A stretch of DNA of 64,000 nt from Dermanyssus gallinae (lineage: Eukaryota; Arthropoda; Arachnida; Mesostigmata; Dermanyssidae): positions 27,501-91,500 of the forward strand of contig QVRM01001092.1 in NCBI GenBank assembly GCA_003439945.1, read 5' to 3'. Position 1 is the first letter of the stretch, and the number at the start of each line of letters is the position of its first letter. Positions 24,515-36,879 of the stretch are shown piece after piece. Both the position numbers and the translations under genes were made by a program. The notes below the pieces were generated by a model. The model did no database searches and was not told where the DNA came from. It saw nothing but the letters and a program-made list of their open reading frames with translations.

Positions 24515-26110
24515 TAGTAGTGCCTGCACATATTTTGTTTGGCAGCTTTTCCATACATTTTAACGTAAATATCGTTACCTAGTCTCTAGGGTCAGCTAGG
24601 TAAGATAGTATATGGGAGAAGTGACATCTACAATTAGAAAAAACATCAACAAATATAGAGACGGTTTCGGCCTTGGTGCTCAAACCCTCGGAGTACCATG
24701 AAAAGGTTAAGAAATGGTTAATTAAAAGGACTTAATTTGAGATTTTGTGCTGCACAATTCTCGAAATAGTGCCAACACTGTGTAGGGTGATTGGAATATC
24801 GCCATTAACTGCAAGTATGACTTGGTGAGCCAAGCCGCCTGCTGACAGCGTCTAGGATATATCGCCCTATCTTAGAAGGATTTTAGCATTTTACCTGTCA
24901 CAACGTACGGTTGTCTATCAAGGTAAGTCATATCACAGAACTCTCACGATTGCTGCCGCGCACATGGGGTGCTTCCGATAATCGGAGGTGTCTCCTGGCG
25001 ACGGTAGTAGACAGCATTATGCTTTACGCAGACCCGCTGTGGCAGCGTACGGCTAAGCGGGCTACGTGCCGGCGGGTCCTGATAAAACGCAGAGGCCGCT
25101 GGCCCTCAAAATTGCAAGAACCAACAAAACTGCGTCCACTGCGGCTGTCCAAGAACTATCCCGGTAGATCCCTTGGGATTTACGGGTTCTGGAGAGCGCA
25201 GTCCGTCGTGCGGACTCCTCTGTCTTTCAGAAGAACGCACGAAATCAGACACTAGACATTTGGAACAATAGATGGGTGAAGACCCAGGCGGGCCAGCCGG
25301 GTTTCAGGACTCGCTCCATTATCGCGAATGCTCGGGAGTGGTTCAAAAGTCGAGAGTGATCATTATCCTTCCCTCTGACCCAATTTTTGACAGCCACGGC
25401 ACCTTCAGAAAATACCTGCATCGCATCGGACGTGCCCCGTCGCCAGCATGCATTCTCTTCGGCTCAGGAGAAGAAGACGACGTCAAACACACCATCAAAG
25501 ACGCGGCTCTTAGACCAAGAACCCCCGTTAACATATGAACAAATGGCCCAGGCCCTCTTGCATGGCACTCACAGCTGGCACATCATGAAGGATTTTGCCG
25601 CGACCATCATTAAACGAATAGATTTGGTGCAGACCGCGATGCTCTGTCCACGCAACCCTAAGGAAGACGTAAGGGTCAACGAACGGATCCAGATCCCCGC
25701 CTCTTCCTGAGACCATTTAGGTGAGGGGTTTTTAGTGGGTATGATGCCAACAGCATCGGCATCGAGTCCCACACTACCCGCGTCGGGTGTCCGTAAAAGC
25801 ATTTCCCCTCTCATCATTAAAAAAAACCCGCCTGCTGACGAGGCTTCAAAAAGTTCCATAGTAGTGACTTCAGCTGGGATAATGAACCAACCTCGGATAA
25901 ACTTCGATACTGGGAGAAATGTAACGTTGTTGCTTAGGAGGCTAGTGAGCTTGTCAGTAGTTGTCATTTACCAAAGTGTCGCTGGTTCTATCCCTATTAT
26001 TTATTGAATTTCTTTGAGTGATGCTAATTAAGAATAGATGATAAACCATATCGCTGAGAGTTAGCGACCATTTTGCCACCATGACTTTTGGGAAAACCCC
26101 AGATATTTCA
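24515..26110 (+). mobile_element. unclassified interspersed repeat, copy split by a LINE
   Basis: The left part (24515-24890) and right part (25875-26110) match consecutive halves of 12230-12816; the LINE copy 3 occupies the gap. Orientation is the same as in the 12-kb copy. Confidence 0.5.
24890..25875 (+). mobile_element. R1/Jockey-like LINE, 5'-truncated (copy 3), nested in an older repeat
   Basis: Plus-strand frames give LLATVVDSIMLYADPLWQ from the RT thumb region, then HGTFRKYLHRIGRAPSPAC and EEDDVKHT from the C-terminal zinc-knuckle segment. Frameshifts and stops make it dead. Its 3' UTR holds the reverse complement of the motif seen in copies 1 and 2, confirming opposite orientation. 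It interrupts the repeat whose relative at 12230-12816 is continuous. Confidence 0.72.
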
Positions 26111-29100
26111 TCTAAATATCTCTATCTGTTTCATAAAAAACGATGGCATGTGTGCTTCATCCAGAAGCATACTTACGAATGTACAGCAAAACTAATGAAA
26201 CTCAACGAATGTTTACAGGAGCTACAAGTAGACTATACAACCGCTTTCAAGATATCTAACGGATTTGGGAAATGGGACTGTTGATGTGTATGCAGCTCTA
26301 TTTTGCTCCCGACCAATAAGTATCGTTTTTCATTGTGCATTCTTTAACACAAAACATTGGTTTTGCATGTAAGCTCTGATAAGAATACGCCTACAGTGCC
26401 CGTACTACATTAAAGCGAGACCCACATTATTGTTACATGGTTATTTTAATAATAAGAATTTTGGGATATTAGAAGCTTACTTCAAACTTCTGGAAACACG
26501 TCAGGCGAATCAGACGACAAACCGTTGTATTACTCGTGTTGCTATTAGAATAATATAGTTGATGTTTGTTCATCATTATTGGTAGATTTGCACAATATTT
26601 ACGGGCTATTCCGTTCAAGTACGTCAATTACAGCAGTTGTTAATGAGCTGGTGTTCAGCTATATACATTTCATTACGTGATATCGATCGATGTCAATTTC
26701 ACCACAATATTTATAAACACATTCGTTGATTTGGGAACATTATCCCTTTAGGCACAGGTATTGGTGGTATCCGTGCCAGGTTATTTTGCAAATCACTGCT
26801 CTATTTTGTTGCAGATCCTCTTTCCATCTGTTGCTAGAAAAAGCGGGTCCGTCTGTGAAATTTTGGATTACAAAGTTCCAGTTTTGCCGTTCTCTGTGTT
26901 GCTTGTATGCCTCAAGCTTTTCGTGATCAATTTGGTAATTGCGGTGCTCCAGGAGTTAGACTGTTAGAATATAGAATACCGCTCAAGAGAGAAGCCGCCG
27001 GTTATATTAGACTACTCTTAAACGGTTTCAGCAGCAGCAGCTTATGTTATATATATATTATTCCATATGCCAGATTCATACTGCGTGTAACGGTGTTCAT
27101 TTTCACTGTTAAGTCGTAATTACTTTGCCGCCACAAATCGATTCAAAATAATATATAATTAAATCTGTGCCATAAATTACCGTGCTAGCAAAGCTTGAAA
27201 TTATATGAACGCGAAGGCCAAAGCTGAAACATTAAAGTATTTAATGATTTTTATTATATAACTTTTTATCTTAGCACTTTGGAGTGAACAATTGTCTCCG
27301 CCGCGTTCCCCGCAAGTGTCTCCGCTAGTTAAAGTATTTACATTTTATGTACGTTTCCTTAATACGACCACTTGCCTCCAGAAAATCATTGTTCGATGTT
27401 TTTCCGAGTATGCATATATTCTCAGTTTCCGTACGAGCTATTCGTTTAAGGTCAGCCTGTAGATGCGTACGTGTAGATAGACATTACGTAATGTAATTAA
27501 TGGGACACTTGTGTGTACTCGGCGGGAACCGTTAGATTTGACATTCGCTGGGTACTAAGGTAAGGGTAGCATTACGCAAGACCCCACGAAGACTCCGCTG
27601 ACCAAAGTAACTTCCAGGGCGGATCTAACAAGCCCACTGGGCCAACAGCAGTTTCGGCGCCGCGACTTGCAATTAATGGCATTACTGCGCTAGCACAACA
27701 CTCGGCAAAGCTAATAACCGCCAGCTCGTTCAGCTTCGCGTCGAGCCACTCGGAAAGCCACTTGTGCGAAGTGCTTAGATCGTTCAAAAATGATTTAAAA
27801 GCTTCCTATCGGCTGGCGCGGAGGCGCTCACAACAACAGCATTTACAACTGCAAGCGAGAGCACCCTAGACATAGTATTCGAAAAGAAGCGCATGGCTGC
27901 GCCACAGCTATGGCGGATTAACGAAATCTACAGAAATATGCCTGATTTAAAGACTTGCACTGCCTTGCACATATTAGCCTTCCAAACCCTTAGCAGGTCA
28001 GGACTCTCTACGACCAACTATGACAACTCGAGCAAAACTGGCACCGGCTAATTGGCAATATACATGCGTAGTGTTTAAGATCCCAAAAGTTAAAATGAAG
28101 CGAAAGGAAACTCTGGTGGATGGCTGAAGCTGTTTTAACGTGCAAATCGGCAACAAACTGGTCATTTTGTGTAGGCACCAAAAACGAACCACACCGTCTA
28201 AGAGCTGATTCTCTCTGAGACCTTAGGATTGTAAGCGAACAATCTTAATCACATCCCATAACGCCAAATATTAGTTGTACTGGGGCATATAGAACCTTGG
28301 CTTATTCTCAAATGACAACGGGGAAAAAGATTTTTTTTAGTCAATGAACGCGGCTACTTAAGTTTGCTCAACAAATATAGGTTGGTAGGTTTTTGATAGC
28401 AAGAATTTAACTTGTGGGTTAAACATGTTGTTAAGTTAAAGCGCTTACAACTGAAATGCGCATACGCTGGTTAGCGGCCACTACGAACACACCAATGATC
28501 GACAGATTTGCGCTGCAAACTCTGTGAAATTAACTTTTATGTAATGTAATATTTCTAAGGGGTGTGCAGCAAATTGTTAGTCCAACTAACATATTGTTGG
28601 ATTTATCTATGTAATATCATATCATTATTATGTTCTTTGTCAACTGCGGATATTTCTCTACGCCTCTATCTAACAAACAGGCATAGGCAGGCAATCATGG
28701 CGGCTTGAGCGATTCAACCTTCGTTTATCCTTAGCAGCTGCCGTTGTATTATTCGTCCCCAAGTTAGGTCCGATCGTCACGTAGGACCGACGTAAACTTC
28801 GTTGATACAAGACCTTCAACGGATGGCGCATGGAAGGACACGCCAGATTGTAACTTGCTTTGCGGTATTTTGATTTCATCACATTATGTGGCAGAGTCCC
28901 AGTTTTCCGGTGTCCGACGATTGTTGCAAATGCTCCAGATGTGAAAAAACCTGTGAGAGACTTCATGCTATTCGCTTGCCATTGGTACCTGCACTGGGCA
29001 GCCTACCAAACTTACCAGAGTAGATTGCTGAAATGCCAATTATCAAATGCTTAATTCTAAGTGCCTAAGTATAGGTGTATGTGCGGGTGTGAGTTATATA

Positions 29101-29129
29101 CGCGTATCACTGATGAATGTATATGCGAG
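26111..29129. other. no gene seen
   Basis: Unique AT-rich sequence, poor in microsatellites compared with the rest. A few ORFs of 60-98 codons (for example 28670-28966 minus) show no recognised domain. Confidence 0.5.
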
Positions 29130-29400
29130 ACACAGGGTTTCCAAAAATGATTTTGAGAGCGATATAGAGAGTTGTAGACCTCGTTAAAAGAAATATCGTT
29201 TCCAATGAAACACGCTCTCGAAAAAGTGTTGTTTTGGAATGCAAGTGAAAGTTTATCCATTTGAAGAACACGCAATGCCGGCTAGAAGGTGTGACGTGGT
29301 CGTTTAGAAGCAAATTTGCAAAAATGGAAGTTCTATTTCTAGCTTTCACGTTCAATGCCTCAAAATCACAATTCTGCGACCATTTACAGCGCTTAGAATA
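29130..29400 (-). repeat. interspersed repeat family, copy 2
   Basis: Its reverse complement matches 30660-30870 in order: ATTGAACGTGAAAGCTAGAA; TTTCACTTGCATTCCAAAAC; GAGAGCGTGTTTCATTGGAA. A 98-codon minus-strand ORF covers it but has no known motif. Confidence 0.45.
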
Positions 29401-30649
29401 CATGCACGAAGGTTAATTTTGGTACCCAATATGTAGTGATCTGTGCCATGCTTGCAGAGTATTCAAGGTTTTCCTGAGGACATGCAGACTTTAAGTGTAT
29501 ACATCACTCGACATAATTCTAGAGACACACACAACTACCTATTATCTTACAGTACCAGCTCAAAGGTACCTTCGCAAATAATTTTGCATAGTAAGTAGCT
29601 TTCGTAGAAATTTCGTTTCACATATTGAAATATGCTAGTCGGCGGCTATGCCAAATGTGTCTATCCAAATAGACGCTTACATGTTACTGACATGTTTGTG
29701 AACTCAGAATATCACGTCCGTGAAATTGCATCCTAACGGTGGCCGTAAGAAGACCGAGAACAACAAGAACACCAGCTGCGGAAGTGCGTATCGTTCAGGC
29801 AGTAGCCGATCGCCCCTCCTGTAAACACAAGGGAAGTGACCTAAAACGTTAATGCGAATCCCAATATCGCCTACAGGGTGCTGAGCGACGCGCGACTATG
29901 TACATCACCATGTACCAACTGTGGCAAGTTCAAGCTCTGCTGGATCCAGATTGCGATCGATGAGTTGCCGAAAGGGAGCTGGTTTCTGCAGCAAGTAGAA
30001 GCTAACGCGAACTTCCCTGGCCGTGTGCATTTCACCAGTGGAACTTGCTTTAAACTAGACAGGTGTGTTTAATAGGCACAACACCACGGCGCTTGTTTGG
30101 CAAGCATGAACCCGCATATGGGTCGCCAACGTGGATAACGGAAGCGTTTCTCCGTGAATATGTGTGCTGGCATGGCGAGCAACAACCTCATACACCCACA
30201 CGTATGCCTCCTAACAGGTTGGATGAAAAAAAAAAACATACAATACATTCCTGAGTGAAACATTACCAGCAGTACTGGGAGGCGTTCCAGAAGGCATTCG
30301 CTCCACTCCCACGGTACGCGATTACTTCAACGTGGCCTTCGAGAATCGGTGGATTGACCGAGGCCAACCGATCGCTTGGCCATCGCTCTCCGGTCGAATC
30401 ACATGAAGAGCTGGTCGCCAGGAGAACCTTCGCTGCTGAGGCCGTTCGAGCAAGTTTCAAGACGTGCAACGAAATCCGATTCTGCCGAATGGTTTGCACG
30501 TTCGAGTAATTACTCTGAGATAAAAAAAAATAGTTGTGTGTGCTTCTAGAACTTTGGCGAGCGATTTATCTGACGAGGTAGGCCATGCACTCAAATAATT
30601 TCCTCATCACCAACCTACCTAGCTCGTGCTGACATTTCGTCATTTGCAC

Positions 30650-30960
30650 TAATGTGTTAATTTTAAGTGCCGCATATGGGGTTTCGAACGTGAAAATTAA
30701 AAAAATCTATAGGAGAACTGGTTGTCTCGCAATGACACATATTGTGCTCCTCTGTCAGGCACTAACACAACAAGTATCACACATATTGGTAACTTCACTC
30801 TTACTCCGAAACAAGACTTCTTTAAGAGCGTGCTCCATTGGGAAAAAAATGTTGCTTGACCGATATCTATACTGGGGAGCCTGATATCGAGCTCTATAAT
30901 CTTATCTACTCATTGAGAAAAAATGCTGCTTTAACGAGCTCTATAATTTGTGCACAATTG
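30650..30960 (+). repeat. interspersed repeat family, copy 3
   Basis: Contains TTCGAACGTGAAAATTAAAA, TTCACTCTTACTCCGAAAC and AAGAGCGTGCTCCATTGGGA, in the same order as the reverse complement of 29130-29400. Confidence 0.45.
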
Positions 30961-31084
30961 GCCTCAGTATCCACAGGTAGGAGACTACGTCAAAAGATAA
31001 AAATCTCCCTTAAAGGCCTCCTGCGCTCTTATTAAGAGACCATACCAAAACATGCACAAACACATATCTATATTCATGTACAGG

Positions 31085-31150
31085 GTCGCAGTTGTGGCTT
31101 GGGCGGCTAACGATCGGTTCGAATAACAAAGAAGGTGTTGCTATGCGTAG
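31085..31150 (+). mobile_element. candidate SINE head, family 3
   Basis: TGGCTTGGGCGGCTAACG resembles a Pol III A box and D-arm, and GGTTCGAATAAC a degenerate B box. It aligns with the sequence at 63916-64000. The body is not defined. Confidence 0.45.
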
Positions 31151-31420
31151 GATAGGTAAAACCTATATGCATCGTGTATGTATATGTATATAGCACTTCT
31201 ATAGGGCCTCTATGCGTACGGATTATAATCAGGAGGCGCGCTTCTTCGCTCGCGGTGTCTTGGTCTTTACACGCAGCGTCGGCGTTTAGTGTTGATTCGA
31301 TCACCCTAGTGGCTGTCATAGTCAATTTTCGTTGCTCTGTCAGCTTCATCCTCTGAAACCTCTGATATGGATTAGGCTGCTGCTACCAATAGTCGGGGAG
31401 CGAGACAAGCCTTCTCTCTA

Positions 31421-31470
<50 letters not shown>

Positions 31471-31476
31471 TATATA
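31421..31476. repeat. (TA)n microsatellite
   Basis: 56 bp of TA with single interruptions; further tracts lie at 31853-31873 and 31890-31921. Confidence 0.97.
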
Positions 31477-31889
31477 CATTAACCGGAATCAACAACACAA
31501 ATGGTTGTCGCCCCCTCCCTTCCCTTAACCTACTCCCTAGGCCCGTCAAAAAGATAACGCACCGAGGGGCTCAGTAGGGCAGCTTGGGACGGGAATTACT
31601 GACTTAAATCAGTACACGACAACTATGAACAGACAAGACGCTCCGCTGCGCTAGTGACCTTAGGCGCCTGTGACGATGACAGTGAAAACGGAGAACATTT
31701 CCCATTCTCTCTTTGTCACCCACGCTCTCCGAATGGGAAAGGACGCACCTTTGGGTTCTTATGTTAGAGAACATGCCGCTAGATGGCGCTAGACGATCAG
31801 TGTCTTCAGAGATTGTATAGCGGTTCACAATAAGCATGCCGCAATTGTTTCATATATATATATATATATATATTCTTAATAAATTACGG

Positions 31890-31925
<36 letters not shown>

Positions 31926-31939
31926 ATGCATAAACAATT

Positions 31940-32480
31940 TTTATGAGTGGACACAGAAATTAGACTTGAAACTGCCGTTCACAAAGTGCAAAGTAATGCA
32001 GTTTGGAAGAAAAAGCACTACTATGTATAGACAATCAACAATGTTCCACTCGAAAATGTAACTACTATGAGAGACTTAGGTATAATTATGGCGCCTAACA
32101 TGAAATTTTCAGTGCAGTGTTGATAAGTCATGCTAAGAGGGAACAAAAGGATGCAATTGAGTGCTCAGATCCTTCATTGTTAAAAATTCTGAACTAAATG
32201 TACCTACTAATCCAGACGTGTACCTCTCAAGTGTTGCACCTCCTAAATGGGAAAGACTACTGAGGGGTGTGATCAAGGACTCACACACTCATCGAGGGTC
32301 TCATCGTTGTGACGTCCCACAGACGCAAATCGCTGCAGTTTCTTTTTGAACAAAATACCCACGACCTCAAGGTATAAAGTGAGAGACACAAGCCCAAATG
32401 CATATCTCGGAAGGAGACGAGAGAGATTTGATGTTATAACAAATGCTTATCCTTTGTGTAAATAAAGTGCATACATATAA
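31940..32480 (+). mobile_element. decayed LINE reverse-transcriptase C-terminal fragment and 3' end
   Basis: The plus strand contains LPFTKCKVMQFGRKS and MRDLGIIMAPNMKFSVQ, matching the KC-x-x-x-FG and DLG-x-x...-KFS motifs of CR1/Jockey RTs. It is followed by stops and frameshifts, and ends in TGTAAATAAAGTGCATAC, a typical LINE 3' terminus. Confidence 0.6.
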
Positions 32481-35445
32481 TTACTTCCAGGAATTACATC
32501 TAAGAAAAGAAAGTTGTTCAGTTTTATGATGCAAAGAAAGGAGATGCAAAGAAAAATCTCTCAGTTCAAAGGTGAGTTCCACATTGCTTTCAGATGAGTT
32601 TTCTTCAGAGCGTGGTCCTGCCGCGCGCACGCACGTAAGCCCTGAACACCACTCGGCTTGGCAAAAAATATCCGAGCCTGTCAGGAGTGTATAAGTACCG
32701 CATAACAAAAAGACATGGTGGCACTTTGATTGCGCAATTAAGTTCTATTGTTGGCCATTTCACGCTGTCACAATGATTAGTCGTTAAAAAAGACTTACAT
32801 AATTATGCAACGTTTTCAATCAATCTCAAGCCGCAAACGTTCAAAGTGGATGGGCGTTCCATAAAACAAATCGCTCACAAGGTCACATATAGGCATATCT
32901 AATCTGGCTTTAAAAATCTCGTATCTGGAGCTTTAATGCTAAGGTGTAATCCCGGGGGATCTCCGGGCAGAGTCCCGAGTGATTGGCTGAAAGTATTTTT
33001 TTGACTAGTAAAAAATCATTGATAAAAAAGTCCTTTTTGTGAAATGAAAATGCAGAACACAATTATGTAGGGAGTGCGCTTTGTCGTAGGCATTCGTTTA
33101 CGTACGCTTAATGTACTTGGACATCTTATACGTTACTTTAAGAGCAATTAAAGAGTGACTTCTCAAATTGAATATAAGAAGAAACGGGATGTGTTATGTC
33201 AATGCATTGTATACAAGCTGGAAATTGAATGTTTCGTTTGACATAATCGAAAGTTTACCCCAAACTGCTTGTGCTTCTCCAACGTAACAAGAACCTTAAA
33301 TAATCTTTGTTTAAGCTGTACTTTTGTGCATTCTTGAACCCCTCGTTTCGCTTATTTCATGTGACAGTGAGGTACCAGACAAGCGACACATATGATTAGT
33401 CACTTGATGAGGAAAGAGTTCGATAGCCGAACTTTGAGCGCAGCCGATGACTCGCTGCACCTGATGCGAAGCCGACTGCCGGCGGCGCCAACAGCAACAA
33501 CAACAACAACAACAATAATAACAACCTTAACAACAACTGCAGCAGAAACAACAATAACAACAACAACGCCAACAACAACAACGTTAACAATAACAACCGC
33601 TACAACCGTTAGCGACGACAACAGTACCCGTCGTAATACTAGCAATAACAACAACTCCAGCATCCGTACTGCAGATAACCGAGAGTAACCTCGCCAATCC
33701 ACCACAGTCTGCCCAGCACAGACTGGGTAAATAAAGAAAACGACAGACAAAGGGCCGCCATGCAGCTCATTCGAGGATTGATCAACCCCAGATCATCACG
33801 CCTACCCCCGCCCCTCTTTCTTTTCTTCCCTGAGATACCCCCCCCTCCACCCTCAAACCTCCCTACTCGACGATGACTGAAAAGAGCGAGCATCGAAAGC
33901 CGAAATCTGTACGAGACAGGACCGAAGCATGCACGGGCTCCGCTCCGTTGTGGCTGTGTTTGCCTAATGCTTAAGAAGAGGCGGCGGCGGCGGCCGACGT
34001 CTGTAAGTTGAGCTTGAGAAGGCTTGGGTTGGGGAGCTGGAGATGCTCCGAATCTGATCCCGGAGTAGAGAAGACGGCCGTTCGTTTGACGGAGCGCCTT
34101 CCTGCCTAGCCGGTACGCTGGGTGGGCAGCCAGACAGGCGCTCAGCTAGCGACATGGTCTAGAGCGACATGGTCTTGGACAGACTATTCCATGTTGAGTA
34201 GTTGCAGCATTAAAAGCCTACACCAATAGCAGAACCTCCAGCGATGGAGCATCCAGGCTACGTTGATGACAACAACAACAGTAACAACAACAGCAACAGT
34301 AACAACAACAGTAACAACAACAACAACAACAGTAACAACAACAACACTAACAGCAGCATCTGTACCGGCAGTAGGAAAAGCACCTAGAGGGCCGACGAAG
34401 ACGAGATATCTGAGGAGGCCATCAGCCGCTTGCTGCGACAATCCTGCTGGCGACAGCAAAATCCTCCGTAGGTGTGGTCATTACACGGGCAGTGGTAGAA
34501 ACAAGTAGTCAGAGAAACAGAGATAGTCGTAGTAGTGGTAGTAGTGAAAGTATAGTAGCTGTAGTATTAGGTGTTGTTGTGTTTTAGAAGTGGTAGTTCT
34601 AATCTAGTCGAAGGACAAACGCCAATGAGGCACAGACAGAAACCATCTCTTGTCACTGTCGTGCGTTCGTTCGTTATCGCGCTCCGGTGTTAGAGGAAAG
34701 GACTGAGCAACAGCCAGTCGTCGTGGCCCCAGTTAGTACTAGTAAAACGAGTGCGAGATGATGTAATAGTGTGCTTCTCGTAACCGCCTCCGAATCCTAG
34801 TAGAAATGGTACGCAGTGCAGGTTATCACTCACGGTGATGAGACGATTTAACCAAATCCGCCACGCATAGCCACTGATATTTTGATTCTGGTTGGTGTGC
34901 TGTCAAAGAATACCACAACAAGAACAACAACAACAGCAGGAGCAGCGGCAACCTCGTTAGCCGCTGCTTTAATGCGGTAAGTCGAACACCTCTTTCTGGC
35001 TTCTTGACTTGCCGCTTGCTATGAAATTGTTTTAGACCTAACTTAACTAGCAATTAGCAACTTGGTCACAAGAAGAATCTTGCCCTCGGATTCTTCCTTT
35101 ATACGTACGTCGGCGTTGAACCCGCGGCTCATGTCGCCAAAGTTGCAAGCCACTGCCATTACGTTGTTTCGCCTGCGATATTGATTGCTATACAAGTTCT
35201 TCTCAGCCGGCATGCAAAATGTATTATTACTAAGTCGGCTCGCGGAAGTAGGCTTTGCTCTGGAGCATGGTCTGTATACATCGCATTCATTTGTATTTTA
35301 CTCTTTTACTTGTAGGTAAACAAGCATTGCCGCTTCGTATATTATAAATCTCATAGTTTCCATTCACTTTGTTATATACGTTTTCACAAAGCCAATTTTA
35401 ATATGCAAAACTGCTTTATGTTCATAGTTATGCTATGAAATCATA
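32481..35445. other. no gene seen; GC-rich block 33.7-34.8 kb
   Basis: Unique sequence, then CAA triplet arrays and CpG-rich stretches at 33700-34160 and 34600-34740 that look like promoter or UTR sequence without a recognisable ORF. Confidence 0.45.
33496..33648. repeat. imperfect (CAA)n repeat
   Basis: AAC, AAT and ACC triplet runs. A second array lies at 34267-34355. Confidence 0.95.
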
Positions 35446-36766
35446 CGAGGTGTGTTCAAAAAGTATCGCGACTGCTGAATTTTTGCGGGTTACGTATATT
35501 CGAATTTCGATTTTTTGTGGCGTTATGTTGGTACTCATGTCTCTCACTTATGCCGACAAGCTCGGCCATTTTGAATGTTCACTTAATTGTTGACAGCTGC
35601 TTTGCTTGCACGTGTTTTGGATCGTCTTCGATTTTTACCTATTCAAAAAAATGGATCAAAGAACCTGTATCAAATTTTGTGTGAAAAACGAAATTAAGTG
35701 CGCGGATGCATTCCGAATGTTGACTGTGGCATACGGAGAAGCTACCTTGGACCGAAGCAACGTTTATCGGTGGTACAAAATGTTCTCAGAAGGCCGAGAA
35801 GATGTGAACGACGAAGAGCGTGCCGGACGCCCGAGCACTTCAACAACAGACGGAAAAATTAATGAAGTGGAGAAAATGGTATTGGCCAATCGTCGAATCA
35901 CCGTTAGAGAAGTTGCTGAGGACCTAAACATATCGATTGGCTCGTGCCATTCGATTTTTATCAATGATTTGGGCATGAGACGGGTCGCCGCGAAATTCGT
36001 ACCAAAATTGCTCAATTGCGACCAAAAACAGCATCGCATGAACATTGCTAATGAGATGTTGGACTCTGTCCGCGACGACCCAAATTTGCTCCAGAGGGTC
36101 ATAACTGGTGACGAATCGTGGGTTTATGGTTATGACGTGGAAACCAAAGCTCAATCATCTCAATGGAAGCTGCCGCACGAACCAAGACCGAAAAAAGCGC
36201 GCCAAGTTCGGTCGAATGTGAAAGTTTTGCTGACAGTTTTCTTCGATTGCAGGGGCGTGGTGCATCATGAAGTCTTGCCACAGGGTAGAACGGTCAATAA
36301 GGAATATTACCTGCAAGTTATGCGCAATTTGCGCGAAGCAATCCGCCAGAAACGCCCGGATTTGTGGAAGAACAAAAATTGGCTTTTGCACCACGATAAC
36401 GCCCCTGCTCACACATCGTTGCTTGTGCGCGAGTTTTTGGCCAAAAACAACACACTAATGATGCCGCAGCCACCGTATTCCCCAGATCTGGCCCCCTGTG
36501 ACTGTTTCTTGTTCCCTAAACTGAAGAGGCCCATGAAAGGACGACGTTACGCTACGCTTGACGAGATAAAGACGGCATCGAAGGAGGAGCTGAACAAGAT
36601 AAAAAAAAATGGTTTTTTGAAGTGCTTCGAAGATTGGAAAAACCGTTGGCACAAGTGTATAATATCTCATGGGGATTACTTTGAAGGGGACAAAATAGAT
36701 ATTCATGAATAAATGAATAATTTTTGAAAAAACACAAAAGTCGCGATACTTTTTGAACACACCTCG
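35446..36766 (+). mobile_element. complete mariner element
   Basis: 1321-bp element with perfect 28-bp terminal inverted repeats (35446-35473 and 36739-36766, starting CGAGGTGTGTTCAAAAAGT) flanked by the TA target duplication (35444-35445 and 36767-36768). It carries one intact transposase ORF and short untranslated flanks. No internal deletion, frameshift or stop is visible, so it looks recently inserted. Confidence 0.96.
35651..36712 (+). CDS. mariner transposase (Tc1/mariner, D,D34D), intact
   Basis: 353-residue cut-and-paste DNA transposase, full length for mariner. It binds the terminal repeats through two N-terminal helix-turn-helix motifs (about residues 1-110) and cuts with an RNase H-like domain. 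Catalytic Asp residues: D154 (TGDESWV), D249 (HHDNAPAH) and D284 (YSPDLAPCD), with 34 residues between the last two. The WVPHEL linker appears as the variant FVPKLL. I chose the ATG at 35651 because MDQR is the usual mariner-type start; an in-frame ATG at 35606 would add 15 non-homologous residues. Subfamily not assigned. Confidence 0.96.
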   Translation: MDQRTCIKFCVKNEIKCADAFRMLTVAYGEATLDRSNVYRWYKMFSEGREDVNDEERAGRPSTSTTDGKINEVEKMVLANRRITVREVAEDLNISIGSCHSIFINDLGMRRVAAKFVPKLLNCDQKQHRMNIANEMLDSVRDDPNLLQRVITGDESWVYGYDVETKAQSSQWKLPHEPRPKKARQVRSNVKVLLTVFFDCRGVVHHEVLPQGRTVNKEYYLQVMRNLREAIRQKRPDLWKNKNWLLHHDNAPAHTSLLVREFLAKNNTLMMPQPPYSPDLAPCDCFLFPKLKRPMKGRRYATLDEIKTASKEELNKIKKNGFLKCFEDWKNRWHKCIISHGDYFEGDKIDIHE

Positions 36767-36826
36767 TACACAGTTCCAAACGTTCACTAAAACAACATCG
36801 TATCTCTCTCTTTCCTCTCTCTCTCC

Positions 36827-36857
<31 letters not shown>

Positions 36858-36879
36858 CACTTACGTAATAAAGTGAGTA

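Noticed and set aside
29878..30509. Series of ORFs near 30 kb as an exonised gene or transposase
   Set aside because: No catalytic motif or terminal repeats; the ORFs are in different frames without credible splice sites.
35764..36412. Minus-strand ORFs of 76-112 codons inside mariner
   Set aside because: Shadows of the transposase frame, which has catalytic motifs on the plus strand.
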